A stretch of DNA of 64,000 bases from Williamsia faeni (GTDB lineage: Bacteria > Actinomycetota > Actinomycetes > Mycobacteriales > Mycobacteriaceae), in the NCBI GenBank assembly GCA_003202005.1, contig QJJF01000002.1, forward strand, positions 558,001-622,000, read 5' to 3'. The notes beneath the pieces were generated by a model that was not told where the DNA came from, did not search any database, and worked only from the letters and a program-made list of their open reading frames with translations. Positions within the stretch are counted from its first letter, which is position 1; every line of letters begins with the position of its first letter. A program made the translations under genes and the position numbers. Shown piece by piece: positions 34,607 through 43,326 of the stretch.

Positions 34607-35416
34607 CTATTGCCCGTTGTCGCCAAGCCATGCCAGCGATGCGGCAGCTATCTCTTTCCAGCCGTCGTCGATGGTCAGAGAGTGCCCGCGACCTTCGAAT
34701 TCCTGATAGTCGGTGACCGAACCGCTGTCGGCGTACAACTTGAGTACCTCACGGGTCACCTTGGCGGGGACAGTGTGGTCTTCTGAGCCCGAGATCAGGA
34801 GCAATGGCCCCCGGACCGCCTTGTGAGTATCGACTGCCGCCGGAGAGTCGCGGTGGAAGTTGGCGGTTGCGTCTTCGAAGAGTGGCCGACCGGGCCCCGG
34901 TATCGTCCACTTCTCGAACAGTTCACCGGAAGCCTCCTCGGTGAGTGTGTTCCCGAAACTGTAGTGGAACTGCTTGGCGGTCAACGACACTGTCTTCTTT
35001 TTGTTCGCGGGGTTGGACAGGACGGGAAAGCCGGACTTCAGCTGAGAGAAGGGGAGAGCCTTGACTCCCTTTATGGGCGCCGGGTCTATGGCGATGGCCG
35101 CCACCGCATGGTCGTTCGCGAGGAGTTCTTGTGCGATCAGGCCACCAAACGAATGCCCGATGACAATCGGTTTGACGTCCAATGCACTGATGATCTCGGC
35201 ATAGTGCTCGCAAATCTGTTGGATCCCAACGTTGTTCAATGCGTCGGGGTTCTCGCGAGTCTGTTGGACGGTGTCACCGTCCCCCGGCCAGCCCGGGGCC
35301 GAGGCGGAGTAGCCGTTCTCGGTGAAGAGTTCGATCCACGGTGCCCAGGCACTCGAGTGAATCCACAATCCGTGGATGAAGATGACGGGATTGGCCTTAC
35401 CGGGACTAGCGGTCAT
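34607..35416 (-). CDS. Alpha/beta hydrolase, paralogue of 27942-28775
   Basis: This 269-residue alpha/beta hydrolase has FIHGLWIHSSAWAPW, the nucleophile elbow GHSFGGLIAQEL (Ser near residue 106), the acid in SGSEDHTVPA and His in EGRGHSLTI. It shares colinear blocks with the hydrolase at 27942, so the two are products of an old duplication or separate acquisitions. ATG 35416 is used. It is flanked on both sides by SDR genes on the same strand. Confidence 0.87.
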   Translation of the reverse strand: MTASPGKANPVIFIHGLWIHSSAWAPWIELFTENGYSASAPGWPGDGDTVQQTRENPDALNNVGIQQICEHYAEIISALDVKPIVIGHSFGGLIAQELLANDHAVAAIAIDPAPIKGVKALPFSQLKSGFPVLSNPANKKKTVSLTAKQFHYSFGNTLTEEASGELFEKWTIPGPGRPLFEDATANFHRDSPAAVDTHKAVRGPLLLISGSEDHTVPAKVTREVLKLYADSGSVTDYQEFEGRGHSLTIDDGWKEIAAASLAWLGDNGQ

Positions 35417-35444
35417 CTGGGTTCCATTCTGTCGAAGAAATATG

Positions 35445-36230
35445 TCACAGCGTCTGAATCAGGCCGCCGTCGATGGTGAAGTCGGATCCGGTCACATTTG
35501 TCGATGTGTCGCCGACCAAGAACAGTATGAGGTCAGCAACTTCGCGGGGCGTCGTGAATCGCCCGGTGACCGATTGCGCTGCTACACCTTTGGCCACCTC
35601 GTCGGCTGAGCCACCGCTCGCGCCGGCAATCGTCTCGGCGACGCCGCCCTCGCCCAGCCACAGCGCTGTCGACACCGGGCCCGGGCTTACGGTGTTGACC
35701 CGAATTCCCTGTGGTCCCAGTTCTTTCGACAATGACTTGCACAGGTTGGTGAGTGCCGCTTTGACTGCGCTGTAGTCGATGACCCCAGGGTCAGGGAGAA
35801 ATGCGTTCACAGAGCTGACGGTGACGATCGAGCCGCCACCTCGTCGAAGGAGCTGTGGTATCGCAGCCCTGGTTGTCCGCACTGTTGCCATGACACCCAG
35901 GGTCCAGGAGTCGTACCACTGATCATCGGTGACACTGGTGAATCCGGCGGGTCGCGGTGTCACTGCACCGGCGTTGTTGACGAGTATGTCTACGCCACCA
36001 AGTCTTTCGGCCTCTTCGACCAGCGCGATCGGACCTTCGCGAGTAGTCAGATCCACCGGGACGAACGACACCAGGCCCGACTCTTCCAGACGAGCAAGGT
36101 CAGGGCTCCGGCTGCGGGATCCGGCGACAACGTGGACCCCCTCGGCGGCCAGAGCGCTGGTGACGGCCAAACCGATCCCCTTGCTCGCACCTGTGACAAC
36201 CGCGATTCTTCCGGTGAGACCGAGATCCAT
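35445..36230 (-). CDS. Short-chain dehydrogenase/reductase
   Basis: This 261-residue SDR has TGASKGIGLAVTSAL (NADP-type glycine motif), LVNNAGAVTPRP, SSVNAF and the catalytic YSAVKAAL, ending in TGSDFTIDGG. ATG 36230 (MDLGLTGRIAVVTG) is chosen; the frame extends to 36503 without family similarity. It is divergent from the DGPF/ECF sigma operon, and its start lies about 120 bases from the probable ECF42 promoter on the other strand. Confidence 0.92.
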   Translation of the reverse strand: MDLGLTGRIAVVTGASKGIGLAVTSALAAEGVHVVAGSRSRSPDLARLEESGLVSFVPVDLTTREGPIALVEEAERLGGVDILVNNAGAVTPRPAGFTSVTDDQWYDSWTLGVMATVRTTRAAIPQLLRRGGGSIVTVSSVNAFLPDPGVIDYSAVKAALTNLCKSLSKELGPQGIRVNTVSPGPVSTALWLGEGGVAETIAGASGGSADEVAKGVAAQSVTGRFTTPREVADLILFLVGDTSTNVTGSDFTIDGGLIQTL

Positions 36231-36347
36231 CGAGTATCCGATCGTTTGCAGGAATACCTCATGACGCACGACCACATTCAGACGAATCGTAAACCCGATC
36301 AGCGAGTCGGGTACGAGTTGAGAAAAACAAGCCATCTGGGCCTGGGA

Positions 36348-36374
36348 TGTCGAGAATGGGGTGGCGGCTCCGTC
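36348..36374 (+). promoter_or_regulatory. Probable ECF42-type promoter
   Basis: TGTCGA at 36348-36353, a 17-base spacer, then CGTC at 36371-36374. This matches the reported ECF42 promoter pattern (TGTCGA in the -35 region, CGA/TC in the -10 region). It sits about 50 bases before the DGPF gene, whose own downstream sigma factor belongs to the ECF42 group, so autoregulation is the natural reading. Confidence 0.65.
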
Positions 36375-36424
36375 CCAGGGATACAAGTGGCCGCACGGGG
36401 CCACCACAACGAAGGAGATAGACC

Positions 36425-36832
36425 ATGAAGTACCTGCTGCTGAAGCACTACCGGGGCGGCCCGACTCCCGTTGACGGCTGGACGACGATGGATCAGTGGA
36501 CACCGGACGAGGTAGATGCGCACATCCAGTTCATGCGCGATTTTGCGGACAAATTGGTGGGCACCGGGGAGTTCGTCGACGCCCAGGCCCTCGCACCCGA
36601 AGGCACGTTCGTGCGGCACGACGGTGAAGGTCGTCCGCCGGTGACGGATGGCCCGTTCGCCGAGACCAAGGATCTCATCGCCGGCTGGATGGCCATCGAC
36701 GTGGAGTCGTGGGAACGCGCGCTGGAACTGGCGGGGGAGCTGTCCGCCGCGCCTGGGGCCGGGGGCAAACCCATTCAGGAGTGGTTGGAGGTTCGTCCAT
36801 TCCTCACCGAGCCTCCCACGGTGACCGAGTGA
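36425..36832 (+). CDS. YCII-related DGPF-domain protein
   Basis: This 135-residue YCII/DGPF-fold protein opens MKYLLLKHYRGG. It carries the name-giving motif in TDGPFAETKDLIAGW and ends VRPFLTEPP. Members are partners of ECF42 sigma factors, often in several copies, and probably sense or process a small molecule; the mechanism is unknown. The gene has a strong AAGGAGA ribosome site and overlaps the sigma gene by four bases (GTGA). Confidence 0.92.
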   Translation: MKYLLLKHYRGGPTPVDGWTTMDQWTPDEVDAHIQFMRDFADKLVGTGEFVDAQALAPEGTFVRHDGEGRPPVTDGPFAETKDLIAGWMAIDVESWERALELAGELSAAPGAGGKPIQEWLEVRPFLTEPPTVTE

Positions 36833-37980
36833 ACGAGTCTCTACTGCGGGACCTCGTGCCCGCGGTGATCGGTGTCCTCGTCCGGCGCGGTGCAGATTTC
36901 GCGTCGGCCGAGGATGCCGTGCAAGAAGCCCTGATTCGGGCACTGGAAGCCTGGCCCGACGATCCGCCTCGCGACCCGAAGGCATGGCTCGTGTCGGTCG
37001 CGTGGCGCAGATTCCTCGATTCGGTTCGCTCCGAGACATCGCGGCGGGGGAGGGAACTCGCCGTGGAGGTCGAACCCCCACCAGGCCCGGCGCCCGCCAC
37101 GGACGACACGCTGCACCTCTACTTCCTGTGCGCGCATCCGACGTTGTCGCCGGCGGCGGCGGTCGCGTTGACACTGCGCGCAGTGGGTGGCTTGACAACA
37201 CGGCAGATCGCAACGGCCCATCTCGTGCCCGAGGCGACCATGGCACAGCGAATCAGCCGGGCCAAGAAGAAGATTGCCGGTCTGCCGCTCGACCAGCCCG
37301 GCGACCTCGGCACGGTACTGCGGGTCCTCTATCTCGTCTTCAACGAGGGATACGGCGGAGAAGTCGATCTCGCAGCCGAAGCGATCCGTCTCACCCGACA
37401 GCTCGCCACCTTGACCGACGAACCGGAGGTCGCCGGGCTACTCGCCCTGATGCTGTTGCATCACGCCCGCCGCGAGTCTCGGACCGGCCCGGGAGGTCGG
37501 CTGGTCCCGCTGGCGGAACAGGACCGATCCCGTTGGGACACAGTCCTGATCGCCGAGGGAGTGACAATTCTGCAGGCAGCGCTGGTCCGGGATCGACTGG
37601 GCGAATACCAGGCACAGGCAGCCATCGCCGCGCTGCATGCGGATGCCCCCAGCACGACCGAGACCGACTGGGTACAGATCGTGGAGTGGTACGACGAACT
37701 GCTGCTCATCACCGACAGCCCGGTGATCCGCCTCAATCGCGCGGTGGCAGTCGGTGAGGCCGACGGACCTCAGGCCGGACTGGCAGCCCTGGAAGAGCTC
37801 GACCCCAACCTTCCTCGGCACACCGCGGCGGCGGCCTACCTCCACGAACGCGCCGGCGATCTCCTGCAGGCGGCCGAGCTGTATACGCAGGCATCGCACA
37901 TCGCCACCAGCGTGCCCGAACGCGACCACCTCACTCGAGAGGCCGCACGGGTGAGGCAAGTCCTCCGTCACCAGATGTGA
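36829..37980 (+). CDS. ECF42-group RNA polymerase sigma factor with C-terminal extension
   Basis: This 383-residue ECF sigma factor has region 2 near residues 10-75 (FASAEDAVQEALIRALEAWP) and region 4 near 105-150 (LTLRAVGGLTTRQIATAHLVPEATMAQRISRAKKKI). A roughly 230-residue C-terminal extension follows, with TPR-like helices and the conserved LNRAVAVGE segment. This extension replaces an anti-sigma factor in the group. GTG 36829 overlaps the DGPF stop; the longer frame from 36709 is a shadow. It probably drives its own operon from the promoter at 36348. Confidence 0.92.
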   Translation: MNESLLRDLVPAVIGVLVRRGADFASAEDAVQEALIRALEAWPDDPPRDPKAWLVSVAWRRFLDSVRSETSRRGRELAVEVEPPPGPAPATDDTLHLYFLCAHPTLSPAAAVALTLRAVGGLTTRQIATAHLVPEATMAQRISRAKKKIAGLPLDQPGDLGTVLRVLYLVFNEGYGGEVDLAAEAIRLTRQLATLTDEPEVAGLLALMLLHHARRESRTGPGGRLVPLAEQDRSRWDTVLIAEGVTILQAALVRDRLGEYQAQAAIAALHADAPSTTETDWVQIVEWYDELLLITDSPVIRLNRAVAVGEADGPQAGLAALEELDPNLPRHTAAAAYLHERAGDLLQAAELYTQASHIATSVPERDHLTREAARVRQVLRHQM

Positions 37981-38007
37981 CCCACCATGACTCTGGACAA
38001 GTCTGCA

Positions 38008-38088
38008 TGTCTCGAACGCTCTCAAATGGTGATATCAGGCCTGACCGAGGACCACGTCGAGTTGGCCTTCGTGGTGCGGGATTTCACG
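38008..38088 (+). pseudogene. Duplicated 5' fragment of the acyl-CoA dehydrogenase gene
   Basis: Bases 38008-38040 repeat 38962-38994, and 38041-38088 repeat 39056-39103, each with only two or three mismatches. The second block encodes LTEDHVELAFVVRDF, the N-terminus of the dehydrogenase at 39044. The 61 bases between the blocks in the intact copy are missing here, including the start codon. It is a non-coding scar. Confidence 0.8.
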
Positions 38089-38146
38089 CTGGTGATGAGG
38101 CGGTTCACGCCGGCCCTGACCTGGAGACGTCGCTGCCGGGGTTTGA

Positions 38147-38611
38147 TCAGGAAGCAGTTGCGGCGGCAAGCCGACCGAGCGTATCGGTCAGCTGATCCTT
38201 GGTGACGAGCGGGAACTTCACCTGTTCAAGTAGCTTCTTGTCGGTGACCTTCGACCAATCGTAGGTGTGGCGAACCAACGTCTCATTGGGCCCCTGGGAC
38301 TCTAACTCCCACAGCCACTCCCACCCGGGGGGCTCGGTGCCCGCGGGTGCGGTCTTCCAGGCCAGCAGCTTGTCCTTCGCGTAACCGGAAACGTGGTTGT
38401 CGGTTTTGTACTCGCCGCCCATGTGATCGCCATGCATGTTCATCGTGAACACGTCGCCGACTTTCTGGATCCGATCAGCGTGGTCCACGCCGCGGATAAA
38501 CCCGGAGCCATCGAGCGCTTGGTGTCGCTCAGGATTGGAGAGGACGTCGAAAACCGCGTCGACGGGCGCATCGATGGTGCGTTCGACAATGACCTTTGTG
38601 TTGTCGCTCAT
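38147..38611 (-). CDS. SRPBCC/AHSA1-type ligand-binding protein
   Basis: This 154-residue START/Bet v1-like protein begins MSDNTKVIVERTIDAPVDAVFDVLSNPERH and includes GDVFTMNMHGDHMGGEY. It has the hydrophobic-cavity layout of polyketide-cyclase or AHSA1-related proteins and no catalytic motif. SRPBCC, DGPF and VOC genes commonly surround ECF42 sigma factors, so it may belong to the same regulon. The inverted repeat TGCCGA-N12-TCGGCA at 38622-38645, just upstream of the ATG, is a candidate operator. Confidence 0.87.
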   Translation of the reverse strand: MSDNTKVIVERTIDAPVDAVFDVLSNPERHQALDGSGFIRGVDHADRIQKVGDVFTMNMHGDHMGGEYKTDNHVSGYAKDKLLAWKTAPAGTEPPGWEWLWELESQGPNETLVRHTYDWSKVTDKKLLEQVKFPLVTKDQLTDTLGRLAAATAS

Positions 38612-38779
38612 GCCTCAACACTGCCGAAAATTCGCTAAGTCGGCAACGTTGCGTTACGCCGAGGTCATTTTCTGTACCCTGGTAGGGTTCATTTTCCTTG
38701 CGCTGCAACAGTTCTGCGCCAAGAAGGTCGGGATTCCTGCATTCCACCGGGCGCTCCTTGGAACAACGGGGACATCGAA

Positions 38780-38942
38780 TTGTTCAATCGATGACCTCGA
38801 AGCGGAAGTCGAGCGACTGGGCGCCAGGGGCGTCGAGTTCCGGAGCGCCCTGGTCGCGGGCCCGGGCGGCCAACAGATCTTGTTTGGCGATCCCGCCGGA
38901 ATTCTCATCGAACTGTTCCAGCCCGCCCAAGGACGGCACTGA
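38780..38942 (+). pseudogene. C-terminal remnant of a VOC (glyoxalase-like) gene
   Basis: The frame DDLEAEVERLGARGVEFRSA through GGQQILFGDPAGILIELFQP is the second half of a VOC domain, ending at TGA 38940-38942. The upstream part of the frame has no first module and no plausible start, so it is a truncated remnant. It lies between the SRPBCC gene and the acyl-CoA dehydrogenase gene, next to the duplicated fragment. Confidence 0.65.
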
Positions 38943-39043
38943 CACTCTGCGCGAATCCGGGTGTCTCGAACGCTCGCAAATGGTGAAATCAGGCATTCAC
39001 GACGAATACAGCGAAGCCTGACGAACCGACAGCGGGAGCCCAG

Positions 39044-41200
39044 ATGAGTATTGCCCTGACCGAGGACCACATCGAGTTGGCCTCCGTGGTGCGGGATTTC
39101 ACGATTGAGCGCAAACTCCGCGCCGAATCACGGGCACTATTGGATGCGCCGGAGGAGCAGCGGCCGACGTTCTGGCACGAGATGGCCACGATCGGCTGGC
39201 TGGGACTTCACATCCCGGAGGAATATGGCGGATCCGGCTGTGGGATAGCAGAACTCGTCGTGGTGGTCACCGAACTCGGCAGCGCGATAGCGCCGGGCCC
39301 TTTCCTACCGACCGTGATCGGGTCGGCCATCCTCGCACGAAGCGATGCCGGTGAGGCCAAATCCGAGCTCCTCCCGAAGCTTGCCGACGGAACCATGACC
39401 GCCGGGATCGGGATCGCACCTGGGCTCACCTATGACGACGGTCGTATTTACGGTGACGCCGGCGTGGTTCTCGGCGGTCCGCTGGCGGACCTGCTCGTAC
39501 TCATCACCGGTGACGACGTCTTCCTCGTCGACACCGCATCCCCGAATCTGATCGTGGAATTTCCTGAGAACCTCGATCCCACCCGACGGTCCGGACGCGC
39601 GAACCTCGATGGGGTGGAGGCGGTTCAGCTCGCCGGGCTCGGCGCCGCAGCGCTCGCGGTCACCCGCACCCTGGTGTCGGCAGAGGCAGTCGGCGGCGCC
39701 ACGGACGCCCTCGACGCGGCGGTCGACTATGCGAAGGTGCGTGAGCAGTTCGGCCGGACCATCGGCTCGTTTCAGGCGATCAAGCACCACTGCGCGAACA
39801 TGCTCGTCGGATCTGAGGCAGCGTTGGCTGTCGTCTGGGACGCCGCCCGCGCCGCAGACGACGATGTCGATGCCTTCCGGCTGATGGCGGCATCAGCCGC
39901 AACGCTGGCACTGCCCGCTTATGTTCGCAACGCCGAGTTGAACATCCAGGTACACGGCGGTATCGGTTTCACCTGGGAACACGACGCGCATCTTCATCTC
40001 CGCCGCGCAAGCGTGCTGCAAGGATTGTTCGGCGGTCACGAACCCGCGCGAGATGTGTTCGATCTGACGGCCGCAGGGGTCGTCCGCCCCAACAACCTTG
40101 ATCTGCCGCCCGAGGCCGAGGAACTTCGCGCACGGGTACGTGCGGACATCGCCGAGATCGCCACCGTCGAAGGTGACGCCCAGCGCGAACGGCTGATCGA
40201 GACCGGTTACGTGATGCCGCACTGGCCCCTGCCGTGGGGCCGCGGCGCCGATGCCGTCGAACAGTTGGTCATCGAGCAGGAGATGGCATCGGCCGGAGTG
40301 AAGCGCCCCGAATACAGCATCACCGGTTGGGTCATTCTCACCCTGATCCAGCACGGCACACAGGATCAGATCGACCGCTTCGTCCGCTCCGCGCTGACCG
40401 GTCACGAGGTGTGGTGCCAGTTGTTTTCCGAACCTGATGCCGGCTCGGATGCCGCGGCGGTCAAGACTCGTGCGACGCGGGTCGACGGAGGATGGATCAT
40501 CAACGGCCAGAAGGTGTGGACCAGCGGTGCCCACTTGTGCCGGCGCGGTCTGGCCACGGTCCGGACCGACCCGCAAGCTCCAAAGCACAAAGGGATCACA
40601 ACCGTTCTCATAGATATGCAGTCGGCCGGAGTCGACATCCGGCCCCTGCGCCAGATCACCGGTGGAGCCGAGTTCAACGAAGTGTTCTTCACCGATGTGT
40701 TCGTGCCCGACACCGATGTGGTCGGTACCCCGAACGACGGCTGGACGGTCGCCCGGGCGACCCTCGGAAACGAGAGGGTGAGCATCGGCGGCGGGACACC
40801 GGGAATCGAAAGCGCAACCGCATTCATGCTCGGATTGACCACGCGGTACGGCGACCGCATCGAAGGCATGAAATCGGTTGTCGGCGAGTTCTTTGCCGGT
40901 GACCAAGCGTTGCGCTTGTTGAATCTTCGGCGCGCGGCACGCAGCGTCGCCGGCGCCGCACCGGGACCGGAAGGCAATGTGACCAAGCTGCTTCTCGCGG
41001 AGCACTTGGCCGAGCGGGCCCGACTCTCGGCACAGATCATCGGCAAAGACGTTGCTTTCACCGAAGGTCCCGGCAGGATGGTCGGACTGCTTGTACTCGC
41101 CGCGCGAGGGATGTCCATCGCGGGCGGCACGTCGGAGATCACCCGAAATCAAATCGCGGAGCGAATCCTGGGACTGCCCCGCGATCCGCTGGCGCGTTAG
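39044..41200 (+). CDS. Fused two-module acyl-CoA dehydrogenase (FadE type)
   Basis: This 718-residue protein has two tandem acyl-CoA dehydrogenase modules. The first (about residues 1-345) has IGWLGLHIPEEYGGSG and REQFGRTIGSFQAIKHHCANML. The second (about 365-718) has WCQLFSEPDAGSDAAAVKTRA, WIINGQKVWTSGAHLC and the C-terminal GGTSEITRNQIAERILGLP. Such fusions occur among mycobacterial FadE proteins that handle steroid side chains or unusual acyl-CoAs. I cannot assign the substrate. ATG 39044 follows GCGGGAGCCC. The gene converges on the molybdenum hydroxylase operon, 14 bases away. Confidence 0.92.
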   Translation: MSIALTEDHIELASVVRDFTIERKLRAESRALLDAPEEQRPTFWHEMATIGWLGLHIPEEYGGSGCGIAELVVVVTELGSAIAPGPFLPTVIGSAILARSDAGEAKSELLPKLADGTMTAGIGIAPGLTYDDGRIYGDAGVVLGGPLADLLVLITGDDVFLVDTASPNLIVEFPENLDPTRRSGRANLDGVEAVQLAGLGAAALAVTRTLVSAEAVGGATDALDAAVDYAKVREQFGRTIGSFQAIKHHCANMLVGSEAALAVVWDAARAADDDVDAFRLMAASAATLALPAYVRNAELNIQVHGGIGFTWEHDAHLHLRRASVLQGLFGGHEPARDVFDLTAAGVVRPNNLDLPPEAEELRARVRADIAEIATVEGDAQRERLIETGYVMPHWPLPWGRGADAVEQLVIEQEMASAGVKRPEYSITGWVILTLIQHGTQDQIDRFVRSALTGHEVWCQLFSEPDAGSDAAAVKTRATRVDGGWIINGQKVWTSGAHLCRRGLATVRTDPQAPKHKGITTVLIDMQSAGVDIRPLRQITGGAEFNEVFFTDVFVPDTDVVGTPNDGWTVARATLGNERVSIGGGTPGIESATAFMLGLTTRYGDRIEGMKSVVGEFFAGDQALRLLNLRRAARSVAGAAPGPEGNVTKLLLAEHLAERARLSAQIIGKDVAFTEGPGRMVGLLVLAARGMSIAGGTSEITRNQIAERILGLPRDPLAR

Positions 41201-41214
41201 CGGGACCTCACGCG

Positions 41215-43326
41215 TCACTCTTTCAGTGTCGGATCGATCCGGCCGGCGAGCTTGTCGGGCCGGACCGGCAGGTCCCGAATCCGGACACCGGTCGCGTGGA
41301 AGACCGCATTCGCAATCGCTGCGGCCGATCCGACATTGCCGATCTCACCGATACCCTTGCTGGCCATCGGATTTAGCTGATCGTCATCCTCATCGATCCA
41401 CATGGCTTCGACGTCAAGGACATCTGCGTGGGCGGGCACGTGATAGTCGGCCATGTTCTCGTTGCCGAACCCGCCGTACCGGGCATCGGGGTGGCCCTCT
41501 TCCATCAACGCCATCCCGATGCCGAACGTCATGCCACCCAGGAGCTGAGAACGGGCCAGGCGCGGATTGAGGACCTTCCCCACGGCGAATACGCCCAGCA
41601 TCCGCTCAACGGTCACCTCGCCGGTGTCCACATCTACGGCGACTTGTGCGAATTGGGCACCGAATGCTTCACGGGGCATCTGGGCGCGGGCGTGCAGGTC
41701 TTCGGTGGTGTCCGCGACGACCTCCAACGCGGTCTCTGGAGTCCCGATCTGATTGAGCTGATAGTGAAGATCGCGGCATGCCTTGTGCACCGCGAAACCC
41801 CACGACGATGTACCGGACGATCCGCCGGCTCCCGGAGCCTTCGGCAGTTTGCTATCACCGAGATGCAGTCGGACCGAGTCGAAGGCCACCTCGAGGGCGT
41901 CGGCGGCGATCTGAGTCAGCACCGTGCGTGCCCCGGTCCCGATATCGGACGCTGCCACCGACACGTCGAAGGTGCCGTCGGAGTTGGCGCATGCTCGGGC
42001 AGTGCTCGGCGCCGTCATCGCCGGATATGACGCCAGCGCAACTCCGCTACCGATGAGCTTGCGTCCGCGCATGGTGGCCGCCGGCCGCGGGTTGCGGTCA
42101 GCCCAGCCGAACCGATCAGCGCCGGTCCGCAATGCCTCCACGACGCTCCGGGAGCTGAACGGGGTACCGGTGGCGGGATCCGAGGCCGGTTCATTCAGGA
42201 TTCGGAGTTCGATCGGATCCATTCCCAGTTCGTGCGCGAGTTCATCGATCGCGGTCTCGAGGGCATAGATACCTGGCGCCTCGCCAGGTGCTCGCATCCA
42301 GCGCGGCGTCGAAACATCCAGTGCAGCAACGCGATGAGTGGTCCGGCTGTGGTCGGAACCGTAGATGTGCCGGGTCCCCTCTGCTGTTTGCTCCACGAAC
42401 TCGAGGATCTTCGAGGTTTGCTGGACGGTGTCGTGGCAGACGACGCTCAACTTGCCCCATGCGTCGGCGCCCAGAGCCACCCGCGAGTAGGTGGGCGTTC
42501 GGTATCCCACGAATGCGAATGTCGCCGAGCGGGGCAGAACGACCCGAACCGGTCGGCCGACCAGTTTGGCAGCCATCACCGCCAGCACGGCATTGGGACG
42601 AGTGCTGCCTTTACCACCGAATCCGCCGCCGACATGCTCGGCGATCACCCGGACCTGTTGTGCATCGATGCCGAACAGCGTGGCCAGATCGTCTTGAACA
42701 CCGGCCGGTGCTTGAGTCGAATCCCAGACGGTGAGCGATTCGCCACCGTCTGTGTGCTCCCAGGCCGCGGTGCTGGCGTGCGGTTCCATCGGGTTGTTGT
42801 GCATGGCAGGGGTTGAATACCAATGGTCGACCACAACCTCGGCGGCGGCCAACGCGTCCTCGGGTTCACCGCGAATCGAGTCCGTCGGGAACCCGGCATT
42901 CACTTCCTCCGGCGCGTACAGATCGGGGTGGTCGCTGGTCAGGACGTTGTCGAATGTCGACTCGGACTCGTAGTGCACCGTCAGCGCGTCGGCGGCGGCA
43001 CGCGCCCGCTCCGCCGAGTCCGCGATCACCGCGGCAACGATCTGACCGCGGTAATGCACGTCTGCGGATTGCAAGATCAACAACTCGCTGTCATCGATGT
43101 CGGGAAGTTCCACCGCGTTGCCATGCCAGAGCACGCCGAGAACACCCGGCTGTCGCAGTGCCTGGTCCACATCGACGTGTGTCACACGACCGACATTGAT
43201 AGTGGCCCCCACATGAGCGCAGTGCACGACACCGCTTGCCGGTCGGAGATCGGCGGTGTACCGCGCGGAACCGTGCACTTTGTCCTGACCTTCGACGCGT
43301 GTGTGCCCAACCCCGAGCGTGCTCAT
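41215..43326 (-). CDS. Molybdenum hydroxylase large subunit (PaoC/XdhA-like, molybdopterin cytosine dinucleotide binding)
   Basis: This 703-residue xanthine-oxidase-family large subunit begins GVGHTRVEGQDKVHGSARYTADL, the aldehyde-oxidase N-terminal domain. The cofactor-binding region includes GGGFGGKGSTRPNAVLAVMA and SDIGTGARTVLTQ. The catalytic Glu is in ASKGIGEIGNVGSAAAIANAV. With the two upstream subunits it forms a PaoABC-like aldehyde or N-heterocycle oxidoreductase. It overlaps the FAD subunit gene by four bases. I see no signal peptide. The substrate is not evident. Confidence 0.93.
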   Translation of the reverse strand: MSTLGVGHTRVEGQDKVHGSARYTADLRPASGVVHCAHVGATINVGRVTHVDVDQALRQPGVLGVLWHGNAVELPDIDDSELLILQSADVHYRGQIVAAVIADSAERARAAADALTVHYESESTFDNVLTSDHPDLYAPEEVNAGFPTDSIRGEPEDALAAAEVVVDHWYSTPAMHNNPMEPHASTAAWEHTDGGESLTVWDSTQAPAGVQDDLATLFGIDAQQVRVIAEHVGGGFGGKGSTRPNAVLAVMAAKLVGRPVRVVLPRSATFAFVGYRTPTYSRVALGADAWGKLSVVCHDTVQQTSKILEFVEQTAEGTRHIYGSDHSRTTHRVAALDVSTPRWMRAPGEAPGIYALETAIDELAHELGMDPIELRILNEPASDPATGTPFSSRSVVEALRTGADRFGWADRNPRPAATMRGRKLIGSGVALASYPAMTAPSTARACANSDGTFDVSVAASDIGTGARTVLTQIAADALEVAFDSVRLHLGDSKLPKAPGAGGSSGTSSWGFAVHKACRDLHYQLNQIGTPETALEVVADTTEDLHARAQMPREAFGAQFAQVAVDVDTGEVTVERMLGVFAVGKVLNPRLARSQLLGGMTFGIGMALMEEGHPDARYGGFGNENMADYHVPAHADVLDVEAMWIDEDDDQLNPMASKGIGEIGNVGSAAAIANAVFHATGVRIRDLPVRPDKLAGRIDPTLKE

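Noticed and set aside
39044-41200. Two separate acyl-CoA dehydrogenase genes joined by a sequencing error
   Set aside because: The single frame is continuous with a normal linker, and two-module FadE proteins are known in this lineage.
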